DNA of 23,422 bases from JASUTC01 sp964604305 (lineage in GTDB: Bacteria > Thermotogota > Thermotogae > MWEM01): positions 1 through 23,422 of the forward strand of contig CAZRYM010000021.1 in the NCBI GenBank assembly GCA_964604305.1. The letters run 5' to 3'. Below are positions 7,964 through 16,151 of the stretch, one piece after another. The translations under genes and the position numbers were made by a program. Position 1 is the stretch's first letter. Each line of letters begins with the position of its first letter. The notes under the pieces are model-generated. The model saw only the letters and a list, made by a program, of their open reading frames with translations, was not told where the DNA came from and searched no databases.

Positions 7964-8012
7964 ATTGTTTTTGCGTTTAAGCTTGCATGTATGTATTAAT
8001 CAATTGTTTCTA

Positions 8013-8465
8013 TCAATAGTCCCTGTATTTTAATTCTCTTGCCACATCTCGCTTAATTGCCTTGTCTTTTAAGTCTTCTCGTTTATCGTGAATATTCTTT
8101 CCTTTCCCAAGGCCAATCTCAAGCTTTATCAAGCCTTTTGAGTTGAAATAAATCTTCAGTGGAACGATTGTGTATCCTTTTTGCATGACACTGTTATGAA
8201 GCTTTCTCAATTCTCTTTTATGCAGAAGAAGTTTTCTCTTTCTGTCCGGTTCATGATTATAATAAGAAGAGTGAGCGTAAGGGCTGATATTGGCTTTTAG
8301 GAGAAAGAGCTCCGTTCCTTTAAATCTGCAATAACTTTCTTTAATATTAACCCTCCCTTCCCGAATTGATTTAACTTCCGTTCCCTGTAACTCCAGACCG
8401 GCTTCAAATTTTTCTTCTATATTGTAAATTCTGTATGCATTCTTATTCTTTTGTATTATTTTCAT
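8013..8465 (-). CDS. smpB: SsrA-binding protein SmpB
   Basis: A 150-residue tmRNA-binding protein required for trans-translation, the rescue of ribosomes stalled on broken mRNA. Family motifs are all present: KNAYRIYNIEEKFEAGLELQ then GTEVKSIREG (28-37) in the OB fold, the HEPDRKRKLLLHKREL segment (71-86), and the C-terminal GKGKNIHDKREDLKDKAI tail that enters the ribosome. The usual KxYDKR reads NIHDKR. The start at 8465 is chosen because GTGGAGG lies 6 nt upstream; the ATG at 8480 adds five atypical residues (MWRIR). The ssrA gene often found nearby is not in this window. Confidence 0.96.
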   Translation of the reverse strand: MKIIQKNKNAYRIYNIEEKFEAGLELQGTEVKSIREGRVNIKESYCRFKGTELFLLKANISPYAHSSYYNHEPDRKRKLLLHKRELRKLHNSVMQKGYTIVPLKIYFNSKGLIKLEIGLGKGKNIHDKREDLKDKAIKRDVARELKYRDY

Positions 8466-8611
8466 CCGTATCCTCCACAAATTTCGTTTTGCTTATTATG
8501 ATAACATATATTCTAACTTCACGTGCCCGTGTTCTTGAAAACTCCTGGTCACACTTTCAATATTGTATCAAATCTTTGGAGTAAATGCGAATCAGCTCAA
8601 CTCTTCATATA

Positions 8612-8620
8612 TGCTATAAT
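8612..8620 (+). promoter_or_regulatory. extended -10 promoter before the SiaA-like gene
   Basis: TGCTATAAT is a perfect extended -10 (TGnTATAAT), 47 nt before the ATG at 8667. No good -35 is visible at 17 nt spacing (TCAGCT), as is common for extended -10 promoters. It would start the signalling cassette, divergent from smpB. The rest of the 201-bp intergenic region (8466-8666) holds no recognisable RNA gene. Confidence 0.45.
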
Positions 8621-8666
8621 ACAAAAGCTCGGGAAAAATCCCGTTAAAAAAATCGAGGGTATTCAA

Positions 8667-10640
8667 ATGAATAAGGGCAAATCATTAAACAAGGTCTTTA
8701 TAACAATAGTCATCATTATCTATATTATAACCTCTTTATTTGTGGCATTTGTTTTCCTAACAACCTCAACGAGAATCAGTGAAAAGTATCTAAACAGTTT
8801 CATCCAGACACAAAACGAGTTGGAAGTCAGCTCTATTCTCGCTTTTATGGAAAAAGAAATTGCCATGAGCAGGAAGTTAGCTGAAGATCCGTTAATACGC
8901 AGGTGGATGATGGAACAAGATAATGATAAACTGACTCAAGATGTTGAAAAAGAATTAAACAGCTATCGAGATTTTATTAGTTCAGGCACGCATTTTATTG
9001 CCGTAAAATCAAATCTCAATTACTATTTGGAAGATATCTACACTCCTGCAAAGATACTTAAAAAAGACTCAACAGCAGACAGATGGTTCTTTGAAGCACT
9101 TGAGAAAAATGAAGATTACTCTTTAAATGTGGATTATCAGGAAAGTCTTGGGGAGATAAGAGTTTGGATAAATGTAACCGTTCGTGATGAAGATGGAATA
9201 CCGCTTGGATTAGCGGGGTCAGGTATTTATCTCAACGACTTTCTCGATGAGATTATCATTCACAAAGATTCTAATTTGCATACCATACTCTTAAATGAGA
9301 AAGGATACATTCAAGGACATGAAGATAAGGCCATCATGGAACAAAACGGAATGGCAAAAAAAGAAGAAAATAAGATCACCATTTACGATTTGCTAAAAAC
9401 TCAAACAGAAAAGGAACTTGTGAAAGAAACTATTACTCAAGTTAAAAATTCATCAGAGACCCGGATACTTGATGTTAATTATGAAAACATGAACTGTGTT
9501 GCAGCGATGGGTTTTATACCTGAGCTAAATTGGTACAATCTTGTTTTGGTTCAAAAGAATACGATTATGAGTTGGCGTGATTTTCTGCCTTTGATTTTAT
9601 TATTTGTCCTTTCAGCACTTGTGATTATTCTCATAATTATCTTTGTTTTCACAAAACTCATCACCAATCCCATAAAAAAATTGACAGTTGCAGCAGAAGT
9701 TGTTTCAAAAGGGGATTACAATATAAGGATTCCGGTTGAAAAGCAGGATGAGATAGGTCGTTTGAGCAATAGCTTTAACACGATGACACAAGAGATCAAA
9801 CATTATACCGAAAACCTTGAATCATTAGTAGATGAAAGGACAAAAGCACTTCAGTTGGCTAATGACAGTCTGACAACTGCAAAAAAGAAGATAGTGGACT
9901 CAATAGAATATGCCAAACTTCTTCAAAGTTCTATCCTACCGACACAAGGCGAACTGGATGACACTTTTAGTGAGCATTTTGAAATCTACGAACCCCTTGA
10001 TATCGTGGGAGGAGATTTCTACTTTCTGAAGAAGACAGATCATGATATCTGGATTGCCAGTATAGATTGTACCGGACACGGTGTTCCGGGAGCATTCATG
10101 ACTATGATGGCAAATGTGCTCTTAAAAGATATCATCGATATGAATCCTTCAGTTGGACCCGCAAAAATTTTGGAGATGTTTCACTATAAATTAAAGGAAT
10201 CGTTAAAGTCAAAATCAAAGTTTGAACACCTGGATAATGGTTTAGATATGGGACTTTGTAAGATTATAAAGGATAAATCTTTCATCCAGTTCTCTGGAGC
10301 GGGATTGCCCCTTATTTATTCGGATAGGAATGAGATAATTGAGGTTCGTGGTGACTCCCTTCATATCGGATACGATATAAAAAAGGATTATACGTTTACT
10401 GAACACGAACTGAAATTGGCCGGTAACAGTTCGTGTTATCTGATAACAGATGGTATCCTGGATTTACCGGGAGGCAAAAAGGGATTTGGCCTGGGGCGTT
10501 TACGTCTTTTAAGTATTCTGGAATCAGTTAAAAATATGCCACTGAAAAGGCAAAGAGAAGAGATTAGAAAGCAACTTGAGGATTACAAAGGGGAATTTGT
10601 TAAAAAGGATGATTTGCTCTTCTTGGGATTTCGGATTTAA
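8667..10640 (+). CDS. SiaA-like membrane PP2C/SpoIIE-type phosphatase with Cache and HAMP domains
   Basis: A 657-residue sensor phosphatase. Order: TM1 (10-32), an extracellular Cache-like sensor (33-305) with WFFEALEKNEDYSL (140-153) and IRVWINVTVRDEDGIPLGLA (164-183), TM2 (306-331), HAMP (333-385, ending in the DEIGRLSNSFNTM region), a coiled coil (380-425) and a PP2C/SpoIIE catalytic domain (430-657). Metal ligands are visible: D450 (VGGDFY), D467 (DCTGHGVPG), D595 (ITDGI) and D648/D649 (KKDDLLFLGF). SiaA of Pseudomonas has the same architecture and dephosphorylates SiaC. The start at 8667 has a GAGGGT site 6 nt upstream; the frame extends to 8523, but that extension covers the promoter region. 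It heads a four-gene plus-strand cassette. The sensed ligand is unknown. Confidence 0.9.
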   Translation: MNKGKSLNKVFITIVIIIYIITSLFVAFVFLTTSTRISEKYLNSFIQTQNELEVSSILAFMEKEIAMSRKLAEDPLIRRWMMEQDNDKLTQDVEKELNSYRDFISSGTHFIAVKSNLNYYLEDIYTPAKILKKDSTADRWFFEALEKNEDYSLNVDYQESLGEIRVWINVTVRDEDGIPLGLAGSGIYLNDFLDEIIIHKDSNLHTILLNEKGYIQGHEDKAIMEQNGMAKKEENKITIYDLLKTQTEKELVKETITQVKNSSETRILDVNYENMNCVAAMGFIPELNWYNLVLVQKNTIMSWRDFLPLILLFVLSALVIILIIIFVFTKLITNPIKKLTVAAEVVSKGDYNIRIPVEKQDEIGRLSNSFNTMTQEIKHYTENLESLVDERTKALQLANDSLTTAKKKIVDSIEYAKLLQSSILPTQGELDDTFSEHFEIYEPLDIVGGDFYFLKKTDHDIWIASIDCTGHGVPGAFMTMMANVLLKDIIDMNPSVGPAKILEMFHYKLKESLKSKSKFEHLDNGLDMGLCKIIKDKSFIQFSGAGLPLIYSDRNEIIEVRGDSLHIGYDIKKDYTFTEHELKLAGNSSCYLITDGILDLPGGKKGFGLGRLRLLSILESVKNMPLKRQREEIRKQLEDYKGEFVKKDDLLFLGFRI

Positions 10641-10674
10641 GGGCTGATTCAAATGAAAACGGGAGGAAAAGACC

Positions 10675-11220
10675 TTGGAAAATCTTTTAAGCTTTAAGGA
10701 ATCTATGACAAAAGAAGGAATCCTGATTAGTTTTAACGGTTGTTTTAGCAACAGCATCATAGAGGAAATAGGTCGGGCTATCCGCACCTATCTTCAGGAG
10801 GAGAAACTTTCAGGGGGGATCATAACAGATGTTTTTGCCGTTTATATCGAACAAACACAGAACATTCGCAATTACCTGGAGTTGAATGATATGACAAATG
10901 GCTATGCAGGAACGGCGATTGTTACAATAGCCAAAAAAAACGGATATTACACCATCAGTTCTGGAAACAGTGTGAAAAAATCCGACGGGGAAAGACTTAG
11001 TGATTATCTGGATAAATTAAACAGCTTAGATAAGAAGCAATTACGACAGTTGTACAAAGAGCAGTTAAGAAAACCTGCTAACCGGGAATCAAGAAGTGCC
11101 GGGTTGGGACTGATAGACATAGCAAGAAAGGCTTCGGAAAAAATTCGTTATCAGTTTCAAAATCAGGATAAAGAATACGATTTTTTTAATCTGTTCGTCA
11201 CGGTCAAGGGCGGAGAGTGA
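10675..11220 (+). CDS. SiaB-like kinase (DUF6272, GHKL-type fold)
   Basis: A 181-residue soluble protein matching the SiaB family, whose Pseudomonas member phosphorylates SiaC. It shows degenerate GHKL ATPase features: an N-box-like helix FAVYIEQTQNIRNYLEL (54-70), a central strand ending in ISSGNSV, and a glycine-rich loop RSAGLGLIDIARKA (140-153). The C-terminus is KEYDFFNLFVTVKGGE. The start is TTG at 10675, set by GGGAGGA 8 nt upstream; the nearby ATG at 10653 is out of frame. The stop overlaps the SiaC-like gene (TGATG), so kinase and substrate are translationally linked. Anti-sigma-factor kinases of the SpoIIAB/RsbW type are the nearest alternative, but gene order favours SiaB. Confidence 0.83.
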   Translation: MENLLSFKESMTKEGILISFNGCFSNSIIEEIGRAIRTYLQEEKLSGGIITDVFAVYIEQTQNIRNYLELNDMTNGYAGTAIVTIAKKNGYYTISSGNSVKKSDGERLSDYLDKLNSLDKKQLRQLYKEQLRKPANRESRSAGLGLIDIARKASEKIRYQFQNQDKEYDFFNLFVTVKGGE

Positions 11221-11225
11221 TGGTT

Positions 11226-11588
11226 ATGATCAACATTGAGCCAACTACAACTTCACCGAGGGTTTTGTTTGATGAAGAAAAAAATGTATTTCTAATAGAG
11301 GGGGAATCCTATCCGGAAAATTCCTTTGAATTTTATAAACCTGTATTTCAATGGTTTGATGAAGTGTTTCCGGGGTTGGATTCCCTGGAGCTCCATTTGA
11401 AGATCAGCTATATGAACTCATCCAGTGTGAAATGTATATTGGATATCATGACCATACTCGATGATGCCTATGAGGAAGGAAAAGATTGCAAAATCAAATG
11501 GTTTTACGAAGAGGAAAACAGTCGATCCTTAGAATTGGCTGAAGATTTCAAGGAAGATTTGGAACTGCCTTTTGAGGTTTTAACATAA
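11226..11588 (+). CDS. SiaC-like phosphoprotein (DUF1987, STAS-like switch)
   Basis: A 120-residue SiaC-family protein, the phosphorylatable switch between SiaA and SiaB. Typical segments: IEPTTTSPRVLFDEE at the N-terminus, IEGESYPENSFEFYKPVF, KISYMNSSSVKCILDIM with the expected phospho-site region, and KIKWFYEEENSRSLELAEDF then KEDLELPFEV at the C-terminus. In Pseudomonas SiaC the phosphorylated residue is a Thr in LNTSS; here the same place reads MNSSS, so Ser65 (this start) is predicted. ATG at 11226 is preferred because GGAGAG lies 8 nt upstream; ATG at 11220 and GTG at 11217 are possible and give two to three more residues. The gene overlaps or abuts the siaB-like stop. Confidence 0.87.
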   Translation: MINIEPTTTSPRVLFDEEKNVFLIEGESYPENSFEFYKPVFQWFDEVFPGLDSLELHLKISYMNSSSVKCILDIMTILDDAYEEGKDCKIKWFYEEENSRSLELAEDFKEDLELPFEVLT

Positions 11589-11693
11589 TGTGTTTCTGAA
11601 AATTTACTACCGGTTATTTTTGGAAAGATTGATGAATTGCCTTAGTTAATTGCCAATCATAAAAACGAGTGTTTTTTAAAACAGGAGATAGTC

Positions 11694-13736
11694 ATGACAA
11701 ATAAAAATACAGATGAACTTGCGGAACATCTTTATGAATTATTGCCCAAATTAAAAGAAGATGAATCCGAGATGGGAAAAGAATTCTATAAAACAGCCAG
11801 GGCTTATATTCGAACCTCAAAGCAATTGTACAAGATCATCGAAATCTCGGATAAAAATCAGTCTGCAATTATGGACATGTCTAAAGAACTCAGCAGATCC
11901 CGTGAGGAATTGAAAAAGGCAAAAGAGGTCGCTGAAAAAGCTAATAAAGAGAAATCCGTCTTTCTTTCCAACATGAGTCATGAGATTCGCACTCCCTTAA
12001 ACGGTGTTATCGGTTTTAGTGATTTGCTTAAAAACCTTCCTATGGGGGAAATGCAAAAACAATATGTTGAGAATATAAACGTGTCCGCTCATTCTTTGCT
12101 TGGGATCATTAATGATATTTTGGATTTTTCTAAAATCGAAGCGGGAAAGTTGGAACTGGAATTACTTAAAGAGGATGTCATCAAATTGGTTAACGATGCC
12201 ATCAACATTGTGAAGTTCCAGGCGGAAAACAAGAGACTGTCGTTGAAACTAACAGTTGAACCGCATATCCCCCGCTATGCCCTCGTTGATGTGGTGAGAT
12301 TACGGCAGGTTTTGGTCAATCTCCTGGGAAATGCGATAAAGTTTACAGAAAAGGGAGAAGTAAAGCTTGAATTAACATTTACCGGGGATGATAACGAAAG
12401 AGGAATTTACAACTTTTCTGTTCAAGATACCGGGATCGGGATCTCAGAAGAGAAAAAAGAAAAACTTTTCAAGGCCTTTTCTCAGGCAGATGTTTCCATT
12501 ACAAGAAAATATGGTGGTACCGGCCTTGGTTTAGCCATATCGGCAATGTTAGTAAATAAAATGGGAGGTAAGATAGAAGTCATCAGTGAGCCGGGAAAGG
12601 GAACTACATTTTTCTTTTCTATAGAAACCACCTTGTTTTACCAAGAGGACGATGATAAATCAGCAGAACAGGAAAACGAACAAAAGGAGATGTTTTCTAC
12701 TGAGCTGACTTCAACAATTCTCATTGCTGAAGATGTCAATATCAATATGCAATTGATTAAGGCCATTGTTGAAAGGTTTTTCCCCAACTGTAAGATAATC
12801 CCGGCGCAAAACGGTAAGCAAGCATATGATTTAACAAAAACAAACCATGTAGATTTGATACTCATGGACGTACAAATGCCTGTTATGAACGGATTGGAAG
12901 CCACAACAAAAATTCGTGAAGATGAATCAATATCTCTGAGACATATACCCATCATTGCCTTAACTGCTGCAGCTGTAAAAGAGGATATTCAAAAATGTCT
13001 GGATGCCGGAATGGATGATTTCTTAACAAAACCCATTTTGCAAACGGATTTTTACGAAAAGGTCAGCAAACAACTTACGAATGAACCTACAAAAACCAGA
13101 AACTCTCAATCGGTTCCGAAATCTTCAGAAGATGGTTTGAAGCAAGTAACATGCATAGAAGGTGTGGACTTTGATGAAGGACTTCGACGCTTAAATAACA
13201 ATCGTGATTTGTATTTGCAACTCTTGAAGGGATACGCCACCCAAAGCCTGTCGGATTTGCAGGAATTAAAGGATTCTCTGTGCAATCATACAACGGAATC
13301 AGTAGCAATTGCCCACAGAATAAAGGGGTTGGCCTTTAATCTGTCTGTAAACAAGATTGGTCAAACTGCAGCGGATATAGAGCAGGCTTTAAAAAGAGAC
13401 GAAACTGATACACTTGATTCAAAGCTACAGGCATTAAGCAAAGAAGCTGAGGATTTTGAAAAATCTGTAAATAAATACATGGTTGAGATTGAATCTCTGA
13501 AAGAAGATACTGTGGATCTATCCGGAGAAGAGCCGGATCACCATGAATTGGAACTGCTTTTTTCAAAACTTCACAATAACATTAAAGAATACTCTCCGGA
13601 TGCGTTAGACAATATCAAGAAAATTTTCGCAAGCAAGGATATCACAGACAAAATACTCTTAAAGGTCAAAGCAGAACTTGAGCTTTTCAATTTTGATGCA
13701 GCCGGTGAATATTTAAGAAAATATTTAAATCAATAA
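11694..13736 (+). CDS. soluble hybrid histidine kinase (HisKA-HATPase-REC-HPt)
   Basis: A 680-residue cytoplasmic phosphorelay kinase without membrane segments or a PAS/GAF sensor. Residues 1-85 are charged and helical, continuing into a coiled coil. HisKA holds H96 (SNMSHEIRTPLNG). HATPase_c has the N-box VLVNLLGNAIKFTEKG (206-221), DTGIGI (245-250) and KYGGTGLGLAIS (272-283). REC has the acidic pair E346-D347, phospho-acceptor D392 (LMDVQMPVMNG) and K446 (LTKP). HPt has H541 (AHRIKGLAFNL). Residues 610-680 are the helical tail seen after HPt in BarA-like kinases. Start: AGGAG 6 nt before ATG. It lies 105 nt after the SiaC-like gene, where Pseudomonas has the diguanylate cyclase SiaD. No DNA-binding or output response regulator is nearby. 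Confidence 0.93.
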   Translation: MTNKNTDELAEHLYELLPKLKEDESEMGKEFYKTARAYIRTSKQLYKIIEISDKNQSAIMDMSKELSRSREELKKAKEVAEKANKEKSVFLSNMSHEIRTPLNGVIGFSDLLKNLPMGEMQKQYVENINVSAHSLLGIINDILDFSKIEAGKLELELLKEDVIKLVNDAINIVKFQAENKRLSLKLTVEPHIPRYALVDVVRLRQVLVNLLGNAIKFTEKGEVKLELTFTGDDNERGIYNFSVQDTGIGISEEKKEKLFKAFSQADVSITRKYGGTGLGLAISAMLVNKMGGKIEVISEPGKGTTFFFSIETTLFYQEDDDKSAEQENEQKEMFSTELTSTILIAEDVNINMQLIKAIVERFFPNCKIIPAQNGKQAYDLTKTNHVDLILMDVQMPVMNGLEATTKIREDESISLRHIPIIALTAAAVKEDIQKCLDAGMDDFLTKPILQTDFYEKVSKQLTNEPTKTRNSQSVPKSSEDGLKQVTCIEGVDFDEGLRRLNNNRDLYLQLLKGYATQSLSDLQELKDSLCNHTTESVAIAHRIKGLAFNLSVNKIGQTAADIEQALKRDETDTLDSKLQALSKEAEDFEKSVNKYMVEIESLKEDTVDLSGEEPDHHELELLFSKLHNNIKEYSPDALDNIKKIFASKDITDKILLKVKAELELFNFDAAGEYLRKYLNQ

Positions 13737-13737
13737 T

Positions 13738-15114
13738 TCAGTCTTTTTTTAATTTCACCACACATTCCACATGGGCAGTGTGAGGAAAGATATCCAGAGG
13801 TTGAATTGTTTCAATTTTATATCCAGAAGAAACCAATCTTCCGCAATCTCTTACTAAAGTACCCAAATCACAGGAACAGTAGATGATTTTCTGAGGCTCG
13901 ATTTCGATGATCTTGTCCAGAGCACCTTTTTCGATGCCGGCCCTTGGCGGATCAATAATTAGTGTATTGGGTTGATCAATATATTTAGCGGGTTGGGTAT
14001 ACTCTTCAACCGTCTTTTCGATAATTTCAACGTTTGTTACCTTGTTCATGCCGCAATTCGATGTAGCTGCTTTAACAGATTCAGGATGCGATTCCACCAA
14101 GATAGATCTTTTGTAGAGTGATGACAGATATATGGAGAAAAAGCCCACACCGCCGTACAAATCCATTAACATTTCATCTTTTTCCGGCTGGGCCAACTCT
14201 TTAACGGTATTTAAAAAAACTTTCAACATCTTGGTATTTGTCTGGAAAAAAGAGGTTGGTGGAATATTGTAATCGTACCAGTCGATGTGTTCTTTCAAAG
14301 TTCCCTGTCCGTGAATCGTGGCGTATTCTCCTGAAAGCATGGACTTTTTTCTGGTAAAGACATTTATCAGTGAGTCCAAGAAGGGAAGTTCTTCCAATAT
14401 CCGAGTCTTGACCGGTTTTAACTGTCTGGTTAACTTCATTGATGTGATGATGATTAACATGTATTGTCCTGTGTATTCGGTCTTTCTGATTGCAATTCCC
14501 CTAAGGAATCCAATCCGTCTTCTGCTTTGGAAGATGTCATCGGGGGTAAAAATTTCATTGAGTATCGTTTGGGTAGTTTTTCTGATATGCTCAAATTGTG
14601 AATCCACTACTTTACATCCCAAGGGCTCAATGATTCTGTTTGAACCTTTGGCCCGTAAACCTACTATGATCTTTCCCTTGTTTATCCCACAGGCGTAAGT
14701 CATCTTATTTCGTGTTTGATATTGTGGTTGTGAAGGCAGTACATCAAGAAGAATGGACGATGTATCAATATTTCCCAATCTCATAAACTGCTCACTGATG
14801 ATATCCTTTTTGGATTTCAGCTGGTAAGAATAATCCAAATCCAACCAATCGCAGGCACCGCATTCTTTAAAAACTGTACACACAGGCTGGTTTCTTTCCG
14901 GAATCTTGTATTTGAAATTATGGACTTGACCGAAACTGAAATTTTTCTTTTCCTTCGTTATCTCAACATCGACAATTTCTCCGGGATAGGCACCTTCCAC
15001 AAAAACGGGTTTACCGGTTTCATCATGCCCTAATCCCTGACCGCCGTTTAAGAACTTTTCAATGATGATAGCTCGTTTGATGTTCTCTTCATTATTCACA
15101 GGTTTGTCATTCAT
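13738..15114 (-). CDS. rlmD: 23S rRNA (uracil-C5) methyltransferase, RlmD/TrmA family
   Basis: A 458-residue SAM-dependent RNA m5U methyltransferase. Residues about 15-70 are a TRAM RNA-binding domain (KFLNGGQGLGHDETGKPVFV region). A 4Fe-4S site is formed by C79, C85 and C88 (VCTVFKECGACDW) and C167 (PLGCKVVD). The SAM motif is MDLYGGVGFFSIYL (317-330), followed by IDPPRAG (387-393), the nucleophile C415 in YCSCDLGTLVRD, and the base E450 in HVECVVKL. Firmicutes often have a dual RlmCD enzyme, so the exact uridine target is open. Its ATGA overlaps the stop of the upstream hydrolase by 4 nt. The 3' end faces the histidine kinase end with only 1 nt between. Confidence 0.92.
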   Translation of the reverse strand: MNDKPVNNEENIKRAIIIEKFLNGGQGLGHDETGKPVFVEGAYPGEIVDVEITKEKKNFSFGQVHNFKYKIPERNQPVCTVFKECGACDWLDLDYSYQLKSKKDIISEQFMRLGNIDTSSILLDVLPSQPQYQTRNKMTYACGINKGKIIVGLRAKGSNRIIEPLGCKVVDSQFEHIRKTTQTILNEIFTPDDIFQSRRRIGFLRGIAIRKTEYTGQYMLIIITSMKLTRQLKPVKTRILEELPFLDSLINVFTRKKSMLSGEYATIHGQGTLKEHIDWYDYNIPPTSFFQTNTKMLKVFLNTVKELAQPEKDEMLMDLYGGVGFFSIYLSSLYKRSILVESHPESVKAATSNCGMNKVTNVEIIEKTVEEYTQPAKYIDQPNTLIIDPPRAGIEKGALDKIIEIEPQKIIYCSCDLGTLVRDCGRLVSSGYKIETIQPLDIFPHTAHVECVVKLKKD

Positions 15115-15932
15115 AGATTTGTCCTAAACCATCCGATGATATCCTGCCTGAACTGCTCGCCATGTTCCGGGTCGTATATGGTTTCGTGATATGCTCCCGG
15201 ATATTTTGAAATAACCTTGTTTTCGCTGCCGATCTTTTCAAAAAAATCATCAATATTATCCGCTGGCACCACTTGATCTGACATGCCTTTTAGAAGAAGA
15301 ATCGGAGTTTTAAGCACAGAAGCTTTTTCATTAACCGTTTTCACATTCTTATGAATACTCAAAGCCAGCTTCAAGCTGACCTTTGGATGAACCAGTTTGT
15401 CGGATGAATACTCTACCACTTCGGTAGGATTTCTGGAGATATCTTCATGATTAATGTTATTGTCCAAAGTGATAAAGGGCAATAATTTGGCAAGAGGGGC
15501 ATTCTTTTCCATTCTTTTTTCTGTTTCTTCATCCAGAACGATAGCCGGTGCTGAAATTGCTGCAGAATAAAACCGAGAGGGTTTCTCCTGTAGATAACGC
15601 AACCCAATCAGACCTCCAAGACTGTGTCCGAATAAAGCCTTTGGGACATTTGGAACAGAGGAGGAAATCTTTTTAAGCATCATTTCAATGATTTTGAAAG
15701 TATCTTCAATGGATGTGTAACCCCTAATTCCCGAGCTTTTTCCGTGACCAAGATTGTCGAACCCGTATACGTTCAATCGGTGTTCGTTTAATTCCCTTGC
15801 AAATCTTTCATATCTGTCGATATGTTCACCAAGCCCGTGAACGATCAAGACATTTGCCAAGGGATCAGCGCATTCATAAGATACCGTATAAAGAGACTTT
15901 CTTCCTAATTTTATTTGTTCCGATTTTTTCAT
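15111..15932 (-). CDS. alpha/beta hydrolase, monoacylglycerol lipase/lysophospholipase type
   Basis: A 273-residue serine hydrolase of the Hydrolase_4 group. The oxyanion region is HGLGEHIDRY (32-41), the nucleophile elbow GHSLGG gives S104, the acid is D219 (GMSDQVVP), and the base is H249 (YHETIYDPE), the last with the spacing typical of monoacylglycerol lipases. FDNLGHGKSSG (58-68) is also conserved. No signal peptide is seen, so it should act in the cytosol on monoglycerides, lysophospholipids or similar esters. Start: AAAGGAG 7 nt before ATG. It is the first gene of a two-gene operon with the rRNA methyltransferase and is divergent from the large surface protein. Confidence 0.9.
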   Translation of the reverse strand: MKKSEQIKLGRKSLYTVSYECADPLANVLIVHGLGEHIDRYERFARELNEHRLNVYGFDNLGHGKSSGIRGYTSIEDTFKIIEMMLKKISSSVPNVPKALFGHSLGGLIGLRYLQEKPSRFYSAAISAPAIVLDEETEKRMEKNAPLAKLLPFITLDNNINHEDISRNPTEVVEYSSDKLVHPKVSLKLALSIHKNVKTVNEKASVLKTPILLLKGMSDQVVPADNIDDFFEKIGSENKVISKYPGAYHETIYDPEHGEQFRQDIIGWFRTNL

Positions 15933-16069
15933 TTTATTACTCCTTTTGTTGTGTCAACTTTTTTTAGAAAACGGATGGGCTAATCATTCATTGCCAAAAA
16001 CACATCTTTATTATCTCATACAAGACTGATTTTAGTTTATTTTCTGATTAAGATATAATTATATTTTAG

Positions 16070-16098
16070 TTAACAGATGCTGGAATCATTGTTATAAG
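16070..16098 (+). promoter_or_regulatory. sigma-A-like promoter of the surface protein gene
   Basis: TTAACA (16070-16075), a 17-nt spacer and TATAAG (16093-16098) each differ from consensus by one base. Two further TATAAT boxes follow at 16101 and 16116 without good -35 partners, and a perfect 12-bp AT palindrome precedes at 16053-16064. The ATG is at 16152, with GGAGTG at 16142-16147. The 219-bp gap (15933-16151) contains nothing else recognisable. Confidence 0.45.
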
Positions 16099-16151
16099 TG
16101 TATAATAGATTGGGGTATAATAACACGTTTTTCTTTCAATTGGAGTGATTC

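Noticed and set aside
7929..8012. tmRNA (ssrA) gene next to smpB
   Set aside because: Both flanks of smpB are too short (84 and about 200 bp), and no tag-peptide reading frame or tRNA-like ends are visible.
8523..8666. N-terminal extension of the SiaA-like frame back to 8523
   Set aside because: It has no ribosome site, spans the extended -10 promoter, and would put 48 atypical residues before TM1.
11637..11665. Possible promoter TTGCCT-17-TAAAAA before the hybrid histidine kinase
   Set aside because: Both boxes are weak. The 105-bp gap may hold a promoter, but nothing convincing can be read.
15952..15957. TTGACA on the minus strand upstream of the alpha/beta hydrolase, as a -35 box
   Set aside because: It lies only 20 nt before the ATG, so a matching -10 would fall at or inside the coding start.
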